The position numbers were made by a program, and so were the translations under genes. From Lateolabrax maculatus (Eukaryota > Chordata > Actinopteri > Acropomatiformes > Lateolabracidae): a stretch of 64,000 nucleotides of DNA. The notes under the pieces were generated by a model. That model had not been told where the DNA came from, ran no database searches, and worked only from the letters and a program-made list of their open reading frames with translations. Positions 1 through 11,264 of this stretch are shown piece by piece. Within the stretch, counting starts at the first letter, position 1; every line of letters starts with the position of its first letter. Location: assembly GCA_031216445.1 (NCBI GenBank), contig CM062212.1:23272501-23336500 (forward strand), in the 5' to 3' direction.

Positions 1-923
1 AGCTCTAATGCCTCTTGTATTAGGGCACAGTTCAGTGTGGGGACTAAATTTGCCCTATATTTGTTGTTTGCTTTAGGCATGCTGGTTACCATTTTAGGGA
101 ACTCTGTTGTCATTGTGTCAATAGGTCATTTCAAACAGTTGCATAATCCTACTAATGTGCTTATTTTATCTCTTGCTCTTGCTGATCTACTAGTGGGAAT
201 TACTGTGATGCCATTCAGCACCATCCGGACCATACATGGCTGCTGGTTCTATGGTGACACCTTCTGTCTACTGCACTCCAGTTTTGATATGTTTCTTACC
301 ACTGTCTCTATATTCCACTTAATTTGCATTGCTGTAGACAGACAACAAGCAATATGCAATCCTATGTATTATTCTAGGAAAATGACAATGCCAGTGGCCT
401 GGATTATGGTATGTGGCAGCTGGGCACTGGCTGCTGTCTACTCTTATGGACTACTTTACTCAAAGGCCAATGTAACAGGGTTAGAGGACTACATGGTATC
501 AATAAACTGCCTTGGCAGTTGTAACCTTCTCTTTAACCCCCTTTGGGGAATCCTGGACAGTGTTAGTGCCTTTTTCTTTCCATGCACTGTAATGGTATCG
601 CTGTACACTAAAATATTTATTGTGGCTAAAGAGCATGTAAGAAAGATTGGAGATATGAGAAATTGTTCAAATGACAGAGGAAGAGGTGGATTGATTAACC
701 AGTCTGAACACAAGGCTGCAAAGACTCTGGGTATTGTGCTCGGTGCATTCATCTTTTGTTGGATGCCCTTTTTTTTATGAATTCAATAACTGATGCCTAC
801 ACTGGCTTTACCACACCTGCTGCCATTTTTGAAGCATTTGTTTGGTTGGGTTACTTCAATTCAACTTTAAACCCAATTATTTATGCTTTTTTTATCCTTG
901 GTTTAAGAAATGCTTTTATTTAA
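1..923 (+). pseudogene. Trace amine-associated receptor-like GPCR, 5' cut by window, one frameshift
   Basis: The reading frame is already open at base 1 and begins with an Asn-Ala-Ser glycosylation site and a Cys typical of a receptor N-terminus. Seven-helix landmarks follow: GNSVVI in TM1, LSLALADLL in TM2, an Asp in SSFDMFLT at the TM3 amine-binding position, DRQ in place of the usual DRY, FCWMPFF in TM6 and NSTLNPIIY in TM7. The gene is intronless, as most fish TAARs are. The frame stops at 778-780, but the missing end of TM6, TM7 and the short tail continue in another frame to a TAA at 921-923. The break lies in a run of eight Ts at 769-776, so one T appears lost. As read it lacks TM7 and would be non-functional; a homopolymer sequencing error would restore it. 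TAARs are olfactory amine receptors coupled to Golf/Gs. Family assignment is confident, subfamily is not. Confidence 0.8.
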
Positions 924-3241
924 TTGTCAATCTGAAAATATTTAACCCCCATTCTTCAACCATAACGGTGCATATTCTCACACATTTATGACAGTAATTT
1001 TGTGGATATGTTTGCATTAAGAGCACGTTTAAAAGCTACTCACCTCAATAAAATAAGCATAGTTAATGAAAGTGCTACAGTTTCTTCATCACTGTGCCCT
1101 ATTTGCCTGCGGCAGGTTTTCATACCTTTTTGTGATACATTTATTATTACATCATAGACCAAATGTTTATGGTACCTAATATAGTCCCATTTATTATATG
1201 ATCTTGGGTAGTGGAGTTACTATGAATAATGGCTTTAAATTGTTACAATTTGTGGTCATTGAAGCTGAGGTAAATCATGAGTTGGCAGGCTAATAAAACA
1301 AAACAATGATACCAAGGAGAGGTTTCACGTGTTTCTCCACATGCTCTGTTAAGTTAATACTTTGAAAAACATAAGGAAACCAGTTGTCTTAAATTGTTAT
1401 TTGAAGTTCAATACATTAAATGCCAAATTGATTTAACCTAGAACTTTTGTAATATCAATTCCTTTGCCTATTTACTCCACTTTGTATCTCAAGTTAAAGA
1501 AACATTGTTATTTCTATTGTTTTTTAATTTGAAAACTTGAAAGTTTTTTTTTTTCTAATTATTTAAACAGAAGTTTCTAAGTTTCTAACATTTGTCTGTA
1601 CTACTACTCTACTCTACTCTACTAGCATTTTGCTGTCTTGTAAATTAGTGCCTGGTGAGGGACTCAGAAATAAGTAGTTACTTGAGTTACTTGAGAGTTA
1701 CTTGTAGCTCCTGAGTTACAGGCTGGAGCCCCCCCAAACAGATGAACAACCTTGAATATAAGCTTAATTCATGTCTTAAGAACCTTTTTTCACATAAAGC
1801 AACATGAAAAAGTCTAGCAATATCATGACTGCTGTTTTAACAAATCAAGTTATTGGTGCTTAGGCATGTCAACATAATTACAGTTACACTCCTGGTAGAG
1901 GAAACCTTTTGGTGTGTTTTTAGGTGAACTTTCACATATAACAATCATAAGTAATTATTTAATATATCTAACAATCTGGAGCCATCAGCTTCAAACTCTA
2001 ACAGCCTGAATACAAAATACTGACACTACATAGTATAGTGAATCTGGATGGCTTGAGCTGACCAAAAAGTTGATAGATGAAACATATTGTGCTATTTATT
2101 TATAAAGGACAGCTGTTTGGAAAAATTTCTAATTTTTAAATAGTAACACAAAATAATATTTATTGTGTTCCTGGTCAAAACTGACCGGTATGATTGTATT
2201 AGTAAGGGAAGGACATTGACCTAAAACTACATGTGATCATATTCTGTGTTTTCTTTAGCGTCTGACACTCGCTCCTCTAATGCCACTTCACTGTCAGTTT
2301 CCTGGCCTCTCCCCACCTCACCAGCATATTGATTAAAGACATGATCAAGAGCCGATCACATACAGTATATCATTTGGTCATTTTGGACATTTGCTGAAAC
2401 TGTCACTATATCCTGACAGTAATACATGAGACAGAGCAGGAGGAGTCTCTAACTTGGTCACACCGGAACGGAGTGGCATCGTTGTACGGTGGCAGTGAGC
2501 CTGCTGGGATTGATCTGTCGGAGAGGAAGCAGACATCTCTGGCTGTTGATTCTGTTGATTCTTCTTTGAGAAAGCCATTCTTTTCTCCCCGCAGCAGGCT
2601 CACATTTAGAAAAAATTGTAGGCTGTACCTGGCCTCTTCTGTTGCTGTGGTTACTAGCCCGTGCTTACATGACAGCCTCCTCTGAGGTGGGGGGGTTTGG
2701 AGGCAGAACTGAAGCGCAGTGGAAAGGCAGGGGCAGGGACCTGGAAGGTGAACTTTCAAATTCTCAGAATCCAAAGTCCACTCTCTTCTTAATCGTACCA
2801 ACTGCACGTTTGAATAAAAAAAACAGTATAGTTTAATAACTTTTAATTTTATTATTGGGTTTCATAAAATGAGCAATATAATGTTATTTTTACTTGGTAT
2901 ATTAAATGTGATAAATTATTGATGAAATACATCTTTCTTAGTACAGACGATGGCTCACTTAACCGCAGTCATTCACTAGCTGTGTAGAAAAAAATTAAAT
3001 CCAAGGGTATGTATGGATTAAAAAACCGTGGGCACAAATTGTGAATCCGACGGCATGGTTTACATATCCATTTAAACATAGAGGTTTTCTTTCTATCATG
3101 TGACCCCAGAGGAGCTTTTTAAAATTCTGAGGTTGTCAACTTAAGCAACTATGGTGCAATATTCAGTTAAAAGATACAGCTGCCACTCTGGACTATATTT
3201 TAATATATTTTGCAGATCTAGCCAGCATAATTGCCACGGTA
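924..3241. other. Intergenic, AT-rich, no gene recognised
   Basis: I find no convincing coding exon. There is a short CTACT microsatellite near 1600-1625 and an 8-C run at about 1729-1736. The ORFs at 2400-2840 lie on both strands over the same bases, have no recognisable domain and look like chance. Confidence 0.5.
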
Positions 3242-3779
3242 CACTGTAAACCTGAACGTTCAAAGTAATTAAATAAATTAAGTAGTGTATACTCAAAGTT
3301 TAAATAAAGTTCTACTAACTTAATTATGTCAAGTTCATGTAAAATGTTCTTCCTTTTTGAGTAACTTAAACTAATATTATTTGATTAAATTGAACTATTT
3401 GTATATTAAGTAAGCATAACTTAAAAACATAAATTAAGCACAACTTAATATAATTAAGTAATTACATATACGAATGGTAGTCTTCTATTGTTTCAAATAG
3501 GTAGGATTTAATAATAAACTTCATTTATATAGCACATGCCAAAATACAATAAAATCTCAAAGTGCTTCATTCAGTAAAATTGATCATAAAAAATAAATTG
3601 CAATCATAATAAAACACCAGCAACAATTTGATTTGGGAAATGGTCTTAAATACATTAGACATTAGTAGAAGACAAAATGTAGCCTATTTATTTTAATCGT
3701 TATGTCTTATCAGTTTAATGTAGCCTATATATTTTTTTATTTTTCCCTTAAGTGTCGAGGGATCAATTTTTATTCTGAG

Positions 3780-3948
3780 TCTCTGATTCCCCCTCCGAAG
3801 CAGAAGGTGGCGCTAATGCGCATGATACACTGATTTCTTACCGCTCTTTTGAAAAAATAAAAGAAGAAGAAAAGGTTGGGCGCGAGCAGGAGCAAGCAGC
3901 GCGAGCGACGCGAAGTAGCGGATACCGAAAAGCATCACTGGACTTACT
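3780..3948 (+). promoter_or_regulatory. Candidate promoter and first noncoding exon of transposon A
   Basis: This is a small GC-rich island in an AT-rich element, with several CpGs around 3885-3920, ending in a good splice donor (ACT|GTAAGT at 3948/3949). It sits upstream of the zinc-finger ORF, whose first Met is at 4375. A possible acceptor (TTTCTTTACAG) lies near 4167. Transcription start and exon limits are inferred. Confidence 0.35.
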
Positions 3949-4374
3949 GTAAGTTTTGAATGTTAATATTAGTATATTGTTAATATACTAACATTTAGTT
4001 GCATTTTGTGTGTCGAAAAGAATAGCAGAGATGGCGGTTTCCTGTTTTTATGTGCTTTGCTGCTCTCCCCGAGGGAAACCTTGTGTTAGCAGGGCTAGCT
4101 AGAAATTACGTTATCATTGATTTAACCACGCAGTTTAAGTTCAAGTGCTGCTGCTTTTCTTTACAGTCATTAGTGTGGATGCCCAAAGGGCATTAAACTT
4201 TTAACCTAGTACTCAACTTGTAAAAATCTTTTACCGTTTTTAAACTATCACACCTTAAAGCTGAGCAGGTTTTTACTCCAAATCTGCGTTTAACATGAGT
4301 GTGTGTTGCGCCTGCTAGAGTGCAGCAGCACAGAAAAAGTCCGTCAAATAATAAAACAGAAACTGATTTCCAAC

Positions 4375-6891
4375 ATGATTTGGCAGTGTAAGTTGTGCGC
4401 AGCTTCTTTCACCTCCAGAATACAGTTATTTAGACACTACAGGCTGCAGCACAGCCACTACTCCAGAATCATCCCTCTTCCATGCCACTACACTGATTGC
4501 ATTTGTACATTTCAGACACTTAATGCACTGAGTACTCATTTGTCAAGATATACAGCACAATTTAGCAGTTGTGCAGAGCAGAGTCAGGGGCCTGTGTTAT
4601 TTAAATGCACTTTATGCACATTTCAGCAACCCTTTTCTGAATCTGCCCTTTTCAGTCATCTCAGAAAGCATTTGAAAAATCATGAAACAGTGACATGCCC
4701 ATATAAGGATTGTAGCTATAGCACAAATGTGTACTCTTCATTCAATTCCCATAAAAGTAGAGCACACCAAGCAAGTCTTGCATCAGACTTTCAAACTGAC
4801 ATTGTCAGTGAGGATCCCCATAATCTCCAAGCCAGTATTTCTGAAGTAGCTAGTGATTTACATGAAGAATGCTCAGACCAGAGCACAGAGGTGGGGAATG
4901 ATGATCAGTGTAACACTGACAGTCTAAGAAATCAACTTAAAAAAAACGTATCTTCCTTATTCCTAAAGATGCAGGCTATCCTCCATGTCTCAAACACAGC
5001 TACTCAAGAAATAGTAGATAGTGAGGAATTGCCACAAAAAGCTGTTGTGCACATCTCACTTTCACAAGACTCCAGCTCTATTGCATCTACTGATCCACTT
5101 TCAGATGTGTCATCTCCAGAACGTCTCAGCAGGTGGCCTCCAGGTCCTTTTCCAGTTCCCACATTTGCATTTGTTGACAAGAGACCTAAAGCACGACATC
5201 TTAGAAAAGCTTGCATCTACTTTATATGGTTTTAAGGCTTACCCAAGTGATAAAGAGATTGCAGTGGCAGCTGAGGCTCTTGTAGCCAAACATCCCTGCT
5301 TGAAGGAAGCAGGATCTGAGACAGGCTGGAATGGTTGGAGAAATAGCATCAAGTTTAAGATGGGCAACTACAGGAACAAGATGAGACAGGCTGGATGTCA
5401 GGAGGTCACTGTTAATGCTGGAAAAAGAAGTAGAAGTAATCCTGACAATGAACCTTCACATTCCAACATTAAAAGACCCAAGCAAGCAGAAGTCAACTTC
5501 CTACCCAACTTTCCCCAAGGAAAGGATCCTTCAAGCCTTGAGCAGTTGAGGCAGACAATTGTTGAAGAAGTCAAGAAGACTGAGAAGAACCTACCCTTCA
5601 TTAGAAAGATGATGGAGACCACATTTCCCCTGCACCGACAGACCATAGTGATGTCCTGCCCACCAGTTAACGAGATCATGGACCTCTGGCCTGCTCTCAA
5701 AATAGAGTCGGAGGTAATATGGATCAGCTCTCTCTTAAAGTGAACATTGAATTCTTACTTATTTGGCAGCTATTAGCAGCTTTATAAATGTGTGCGAGAT
5801 TCTTCAAATTGAACTGATTAAGTGTTTTTTGCTGTATTGTCCTCCTGCTGTTATTTCAATGTAGTTGTATGCAGAGTTCCAGCGGATTACAATTTAGAAC
5901 CTGCCCAACACATTCTTAGCTGAGTTTGACCGCCATCTTCCTCGACTGATGCCCTTTTTCAGACAGAAGGCTTCAAAAACTGGGAAGACAGCAGATGCCC
6001 TGGCTGAAATTTTAAAAATCCATGATGAACAGGTAAATACATTATTACACATTTCATAGGTTGAACAAGTGGAACATTGGACAGGTTCAATGATTCAAAT
6101 GAGCTTTTTGAATTTTGCAATTAGTCTCTATCTGCGCGAGGACGTCTCCGGATTTTTCAGAACCTGCCCAGTGAGTCTCCTTAAGTATCTAACATATACT
6201 CAGTTTTATGACTTACCTTTGTTTAGTCTACCCATACAGTTTCCATGTATGGTCTGTTTTCTTTCTCCTCACTACAAAGGAACTGAATTGGCGTTTTGTT
6301 CAAAGTGATAAGATGTTCAGTAAAAATTTTCCTGTATATGTCCTTTAGCTTAGTTTCAGTCTATCTCACACCACTTCGATTCTCTGGTAAATTGGCTAAT
6401 TTATGTGTGCAGAACATGGATCTTCTGTTTTTCACCTCTTACAATGAGACTCAGGTCTCCCATGTAAAAGAGGTGTTGGATCTCAACAAGACTTTGTAAA
6501 ATAAAGATAAATTATGTCATCTGTTCTATTTCATGGGTTAGACTGTGATTAGTATCTCTTTTCATTCATTCAGGACAAGTCTGATGAGCCAGAGCTTGAT
6601 GGTGTTTCAGTGGCCCTCCTTAGTGTCATCAGTGACCATGACACAAGTCCAGTTCACTACCAGCCTGTGAAAATCTCTGTCATCATTGAAAGTGATGCCG
6701 TGGTCAGTCTCCCCAAATTTGGCGATGCCTTCCTGGTAATGTTTGGACTGATCTATGTACTACACCTCAGCTATCCCAAATCACTGACCACCACTTTTGA
6801 ATTCACTCAAAAGATTTTACTTGGTCTAGAAAGTGGTAAACTGTCACACAGGTTGCAGTGCCTCAAGAATGACTTGATGATGTATATGTAG
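4375..6891 (+). pseudogene. C2H2 zinc-finger / SAMD3-like fusion gene of transposon A, disrupted
   Basis: From the Met at 4375 there are four C2H2-type fingers in about 130 residues (first one C5-x2-C8-x12-H21-x4-H26), then an acidic linker. Around 5120-5175 the frame enters sequence matching the SAMD3-like part of the array units, then jumps frame near 5170 and continues with TRDLKHDILEK, the HPCLKE and NGWRNSIKFKMGNY motifs and ERxxA-like downstream blocks. Splice donor GAG|GTAATA at 5713/5714 ends this exon. Degenerate exons follow at about 5865-6032 (with an in-frame TAG), about 6075-6169 and about 6574-6891. Compared with the array gene it lacks the transposase-like and PB1-like sections, so the two gene modules were joined at a different point. 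Frameshift and stop make it a pseudogene. The SAMD3-like name is by recall of fish database annotations; no SAM domain is visible. Confidence 0.6.
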
Positions 6892-7510
6892 AAACTCAAC
6901 TCATCTGAAAGAAGGATGCAGGGTAAAGCATTGTAAAAGACTAGTGCAAAGTTCTCTCCTTTTGTCTAAATAATGCTTCAAAAAGTTATTGCACTACCCT
7001 GCAGGTGTTCAGCCAAAAGGCCCGAATTACACAATGTGCCTTTGTTCTCATTACAATGCAAAAGTCATGCTAATGTTTTATATGTTTTAATGTTTTTCTT
7101 AATGCTATTTCTCAGCCATTGTGGGCTGCGCAAGATGACCCAAATTTCACTCTGCATTTGATACTGGTTAATGATTCAGAGTTTTAAGTGAAAATGTTCT
7201 TAAACAGTCTATAGCATTTTTGTAATTGCATCTATTGCTGCCCTATTGCCTTACTAGCTAGGTACTAGGTATTAGCCAGAAAGCCAAAAGCACACTTTAA
7301 GGCTTTTTTTGTTTGTTTGTTTGTTTTGTATAGCTGTAACAAAAGAAAATTTCATCTTTGTATTATTTATCATTATTTTGGATTACTCTGGTTATTTTCC
7401 TGACTAAATATTTTTTGTTCTATTTATTTTAATTTATAAATGTTTATTATCTATTTTTCTATTTAATTTCAACTTTTAGCAGTATTAAGTTAGCTGTACT
7501 CATTGTAAAT

Positions 7511-7925
7511 GAGGCAATCAATTGCCTCAAAAAATTTAAGTTTTTAGTCAGGTGGTTTTAAGTATCACGACTCAACATATTTGACTAATCTGGACTAAAA
7601 AAATTACACAACACAAACTAATAAACAATGAGTTTTGTGAACATAAAAATGATGTGGTTGTGTACTTACCTTTTTAAGTTCTGTGAACTTATTCCTGTGG
7701 TTTGAAAACTTGAAACTTTACGTCATAGTAACTGATAATAATTGAGTTGCCTTAATAGAAAACTGTAAGTCATATTAAGTGCAAATATTTGAGTTGACTT
7801 GATGAGCACTTTAATTTAACGGTTATGAAAAGATACAAGTAGCATGTAATCCAAACTTTTATGTTCTGGAAAAATTTGACTTTTAAGTTGATCAACTTGA
7901 AAAAATTCAGGCAATCGATTGCCTC
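7511..7925. repeat. Paired palindromes in the right subterminal region of transposon A
   Basis: GGCAATCAATTGCC (7513-7526) and GGCAATCGATTGCC (7910-7923) are near-identical 14-bp palindromes about 400 bp apart, both followed by TCAA and an A/T run. The second is a perfect palindrome. They lie inside the right end of the element and could be transposase-binding or structural motifs; that role is inference. Confidence 0.45.
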
Positions 7926-7965
7926 AATTTTTTTGAGTTCTGGTAACTTATTCGGGTTTACAGTG

Positions 7966-8499
7966 TAACGGATGCTGAGGCTCATGGCTACTGTAGTATT
8001 TGGTGCCATTAAACATACTGAATCAAAAGAAAGATGTGATTTTCCCAGAAATTAAACTGAAATATTTACACGCAATGGCCATAACATAACCATGTTTGTT
8101 TGTTGTTGTTTTTTTTTTTATTTATCCGTGAAACTCCCGTGATTATATGTTCAGTAATATTGAGTTGAGATTGCTCATTGTTACTGAACTTTTACTGTGA
8201 GAGGGTAAGCAGTTGCACAACCCACTTCCTGTACCTGGTCTATGCCCCTGACCCTGTCAACAAACCTCTGATTCCCTCATTGTTATTCTCTCCTACCTCT
8301 CTTAAATGTGACATGAAACATGCATGTTTTGGCACTGGTAATGTCCATATATAATAGAAAAACCACTTTGCTTGAAATCTGATTGAAAAAAGTTGTTCAA
8401 AGTTGACTGTGATAAGTCCGATTGCTTATGCATTGGCGATGATATGACATGGGAACTGAGCAGTGGTATGGGTGGAAGATTTATAAAATGCCCCACCAG
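7966..8499. other. Intergenic spacer, nothing recognised
   Basis: Sequence between the right terminus of transposon A and the LINE remnant. A run of Ts lies near 8110-8120. I see no exon, RNA gene or clear repeat boundary. Confidence 0.4.
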
Positions 8500-9300
8500 T
8501 TACACCACTGAGCTTGTCATGGTCCACCTGATACCTGGATACAAGCAGAAACTAAAGCTTTCTAAACTTCTTGTGAGGACATCAAAGCAGTGGACCAGTG
8601 AAGCTGTGGAGGATTTTCAGGCATGCTTGGATTGTACTGACTGGTATGTTTTCAGGACTGCCACCAACAGTTTGGATGAGTTCATAGAGGCTGTGACATC
8701 CTACATCAGCTTCTGTGAGGACAGATGTGTACCATCACACAACAGGGTGAGTTACAACAATGACAAACCCTGGTACACAGCCAAACTCAGACAGCTAAGG
8801 TCGCAAAAGGAGGAAGCATTTAGGAGTTGAGACAGGCAGGTTCAAAGAGGCAAAGTACAGGTTTAGATGCAAAAAGCGGAAATCAGCTATCTCACCAAAA
8901 AGGCCCAACAGAAGACGTACTTTTAATGAAGAAGTTCAGCCTGCCAAAGACAACCATCATTGAGCGTACCATCTGGTACGCTGTTGCTACTGTCAAAAAC
9001 AAGGGCAGACTTCAGCGTTTCATTCGCTCTGCAGAAAGAATGATTGCCATCTCTCGAGGACCTGTATGCTTCCAGGACCCTGAGGCGTGCAGGTAAGATT
9101 GTGGCTGACCCCTCCCACCCCAGACGCAAACTGTTTGAGACACTCCCATCCGGTAGGACATTGCAGTCCATCAGAACCAATACTTCTCACCACAAGAACA
9201 GTTTCTTCTGTCTGTAGCTGGCCTCATCAACAAGGCCCAGGACTCCCACTGACACGGACCGTTGTCCCCTTCCCACATGGACACTACACGTTACATTAAC
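8500..9300 (+). mobile_element. LINE (L2/CR1-like) remnant, internally deleted
   Basis: 8500-8830 encodes the linker between endonuclease and reverse transcriptase of a fish non-LTR retrotransposon (MVHLIPGYKQKLKL, TSKQWTSEAVEDF, NDKPWYTAKLRQLR). A frameshift or stop follows GVEETFRS-type sequence at about 8829. The central reverse transcriptase is missing; from about 8960 the sequence resumes at the C-terminal end (RFIRSAERM, then LPSGRTLQSIRTN in another frame at about 9145). It is thus a 5'-truncated copy with a large internal deletion and several frame breaks. Clade assignment is by recall of fish L2/CR1-type ORF2 sequences. Confidence 0.7.
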
Positions 9301-9970
9301 GCACGGTCCCATCATCATGCTCAACTATTTTGAAGATACGTTAAAAAGTCAGTTTAGCGCTGGGTTATTTTGCAAAGACACGGCCGGATCAATGGACTCT
9401 GTGGTTATAAATAACAGCCTAAACAGTGGCCTAGTTCACACAGCTCAGTTCAGTGCCAATTCCAGAGAGGTTCACCTGTTAGGGCCTCTTCACGCTGAGA
9501 TATTTTTCAGCGATTTGGGAATCGAGCTGAGCTGGGTTAGCGACGCATTTGCTCTTATGTGCGCCAACGTCTCCACATAAAAAATACTGGGATCCTCTCT
9601 GTTTGTCAAGAGAGCTACCGTTTCCCCCGCTGTGCAATTAGGTCTACAGCAGATTAGATGAGGAGCAACGCTCTCTACCCCTACCCCACGTTAATATGAA
9701 AACTTACTCCATCCCCGAAAATTCACAAATATGTAACAAAGAGAATCTCTTTTTGGGAACGATTCCCAAGTACATTGTTTTAGCTATGGTGGACCACGAG
9801 GCCTTTATATCAAAAAGAGATCGGTCACCCTTTAATTTTATCAACAATAATGTGGATTACTTGGTTCTCTGTCAAGACGGGAGACAGGTTCCCACCAAAG
9901 CTTTCCAACCACAATTTAACCAGAAGGTCTCCATCACAAAGTTTTTTCTTCTTCAGTTTTCAGTTTTAAG
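9301..9970 (+). pseudogene. Polinton/Maverick major capsid protein remnant (F54H12.2-like)
   Basis: Two open stretches, 9317-9580 and 9696-9995, carry residues I recognise from the double-jelly-roll major capsid protein of Polintons, often annotated in fish as F54H12.2-like. The first holds the KDTAG and HLLGPLHAEIFF blocks; the second holds NKENLFLG, MVDHEAF and DGRQVPTKAFQP, in the right order. The short region between them also fits in other frames but with stops, so the gene is broken by frameshifts. Neighbouring Polinton genes (polymerase B, integrase, ATPase) are not visible. Only a fragment of the capsid gene is left, trapped between two LINE pieces. Recognition is by motif recall. Confidence 0.6.
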
Positions 9971-10018
9971 CTTACTATATTGCTCACAAGATTGAGGGTA
10001 ACGCAGCAAGGATAGAGG

Positions 10019-10084
10019 TATGTTGAGCTCCAATAGAGTATTTAATTAAACATTAAATTAAATACTCTATTGGAGCTCAACATA
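10019..10084. repeat. Perfect inverted repeat, 29-bp arms, 8-nt loop
   Basis: Arms at 10019-10047 and 10056-10084 are exact reverse complements, separated by eight bases (10048-10055). The arm starts TATGTTGAGCTCC. No transposon termini or target duplication are evident, so it may be a fold-back scar at a junction rather than a mobile element. Confidence 0.85.
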
Positions 10085-10094
10085 TAATGATAAC

Positions 10095-11253
10095 GTGTAA
10101 CGTGTGTGTGTGTGAAGTGGATGGCGCTGCAGACGGTCGCATTGGTGTGTTGGTGTGTGTTATTTTTTCTTATTTTGTGTGAAAACTCAGTGTTTTGCTA
10201 CAGCACCGAGAGCTCTTTGACCAGAGAAGCGCTCATGAACATCAGGGCTACAACCCCTGTGAATTCCCACTTTCATCGCTTCATCTGTGGAATTACTGGA
10301 CATTCTGGTCAAAGGTGCCAACACCTTTGTCCACACAGCGAAACGCTGGAGGAGTGGGAAACGTGCCGGTGCACTCATGCATCTCCGCCGATGCGGATTT
10401 CACACACCGCTACCGGGAATATTCCTTTCCAATAAACTGGACGAATTTCAGCTACTGGTGGGGAAGAACAGTGACTTTTCTACATCTTCTATTCTGTGCT
10501 TCATTGAGACGTGGCTGTGTGGATCGATCCCGGACTCTGTGCTGCAGCTGGCAGGTTTCCAACTCCTCAGAGTGTATCGCCACACGGAACTTTCCGGCAA
10601 GACAAAAGGTGGAGGAGTCTGTTTTTATACCAACAGTGGCTAGCGTAATGATGTGACAGTGATGCTGCAACACTGTTCTCCTGAACTGGAATCATTTTTT
10701 ATCAACTGCAAATCTTTTTACTCCCCCCATGAGTTCGCTTTGTTCATTCTGGTTGGTGTTTACATCCCACCGCAGGCCAACGTGCAGGAGGCCCAGTGCA
10801 CGCTCGCCGGCCAGATACTGTGCGTGGAGCGGACAAACCCCGACTTATTGTCCTTGGGGACTCTGACTAAGGAAATCTCACACATGAACTCACAAAATAC
10901 CGACAGTTCATTAAGTGCCCGACCAGAGAGGAGAATACCTTGGATCATTGTGTCCTCTGAGCTACACTAGGAAACTCTGACCACCACATCATGGTCCACC
11001 TGATTCCTGCATACAGGCAGAAGTTAAAACTCTGTAAACCTGTCGTGAGGACATCAAAGCAGTGGACCAGTGAGACTGTGGAGGATCTTCAGATGTGTTT
11101 GGACTGTACTGACTGGGATGTTTTCAGGACTGCCACCAACAGTCTGGATTAGTTCACAGAGGCTGTGATGTCCTACATCAGCTTCTGTGAGGACAGCTGT
11201 GTACCATCACGCACCAGCGTGAGTTACAACAACGACAAACCCTGGTTCACAGC
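10095..11253 (+). mobile_element. LINE 5' part with endonuclease domain, broken off
   Basis: Begins with the N-terminal part of a fish L2/CR1-like ORF and continues through the apurinic-type endonuclease region: GIFLSNKLDE, CFIETWLCG, LSGKTKGGGVCFY, GVYIPPQANVQEAQ, LDHC-like and HHIMVHLIP blocks, in changing frames. In-frame stops occur, for example in the block matching TNSLDE at about 11149. The match ends at NDKPWFTA (11253), just where the LINE piece at 34789 resumes with LRQLRSQKEE. I infer that the two are halves of one LINE split by later insertions. Confidence 0.7.
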
Positions 11254-11264
11254 TGAGGACTAAA

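Larger units (their letters stand above)
3242..7965 (+). mobile_element. DNA transposon A, CACTG-terminated (EnSpm/CACTA-like), decayed
   Basis: The left end CACTGTAAACC (3242-3252) is the exact reverse complement of GGTTTACAGTG at 7955-7965, and three further bases match after one mismatch. Including flanking TA on both sides, the ends read TACACTGTAAACC and its complement. About 300-500 bp inside each end is rich in short ACTTAA/TTAAGT-type words, the subterminal repeat pattern known for CACTA/EnSpm elements. CACTG ends are usual for that superfamily. A clear 3-bp target duplication is not visible, only TA on both sides. Between the ends lie a GC-richer leader, a zinc-finger ORF and SAMD3-like exons, in the same order as in the tandem units further right. 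I infer an old relative of transposon B. Superfamily assignment rests on termini and gene content, not on a search. Confidence 0.6.

Noticed and set aside
2406..2807. Overlapping ORFs on both strands near 2.4-2.8 kb, considered as a decayed transposase
   Set aside because: No conserved block could be recognised, the strands conflict, and no termini were found.
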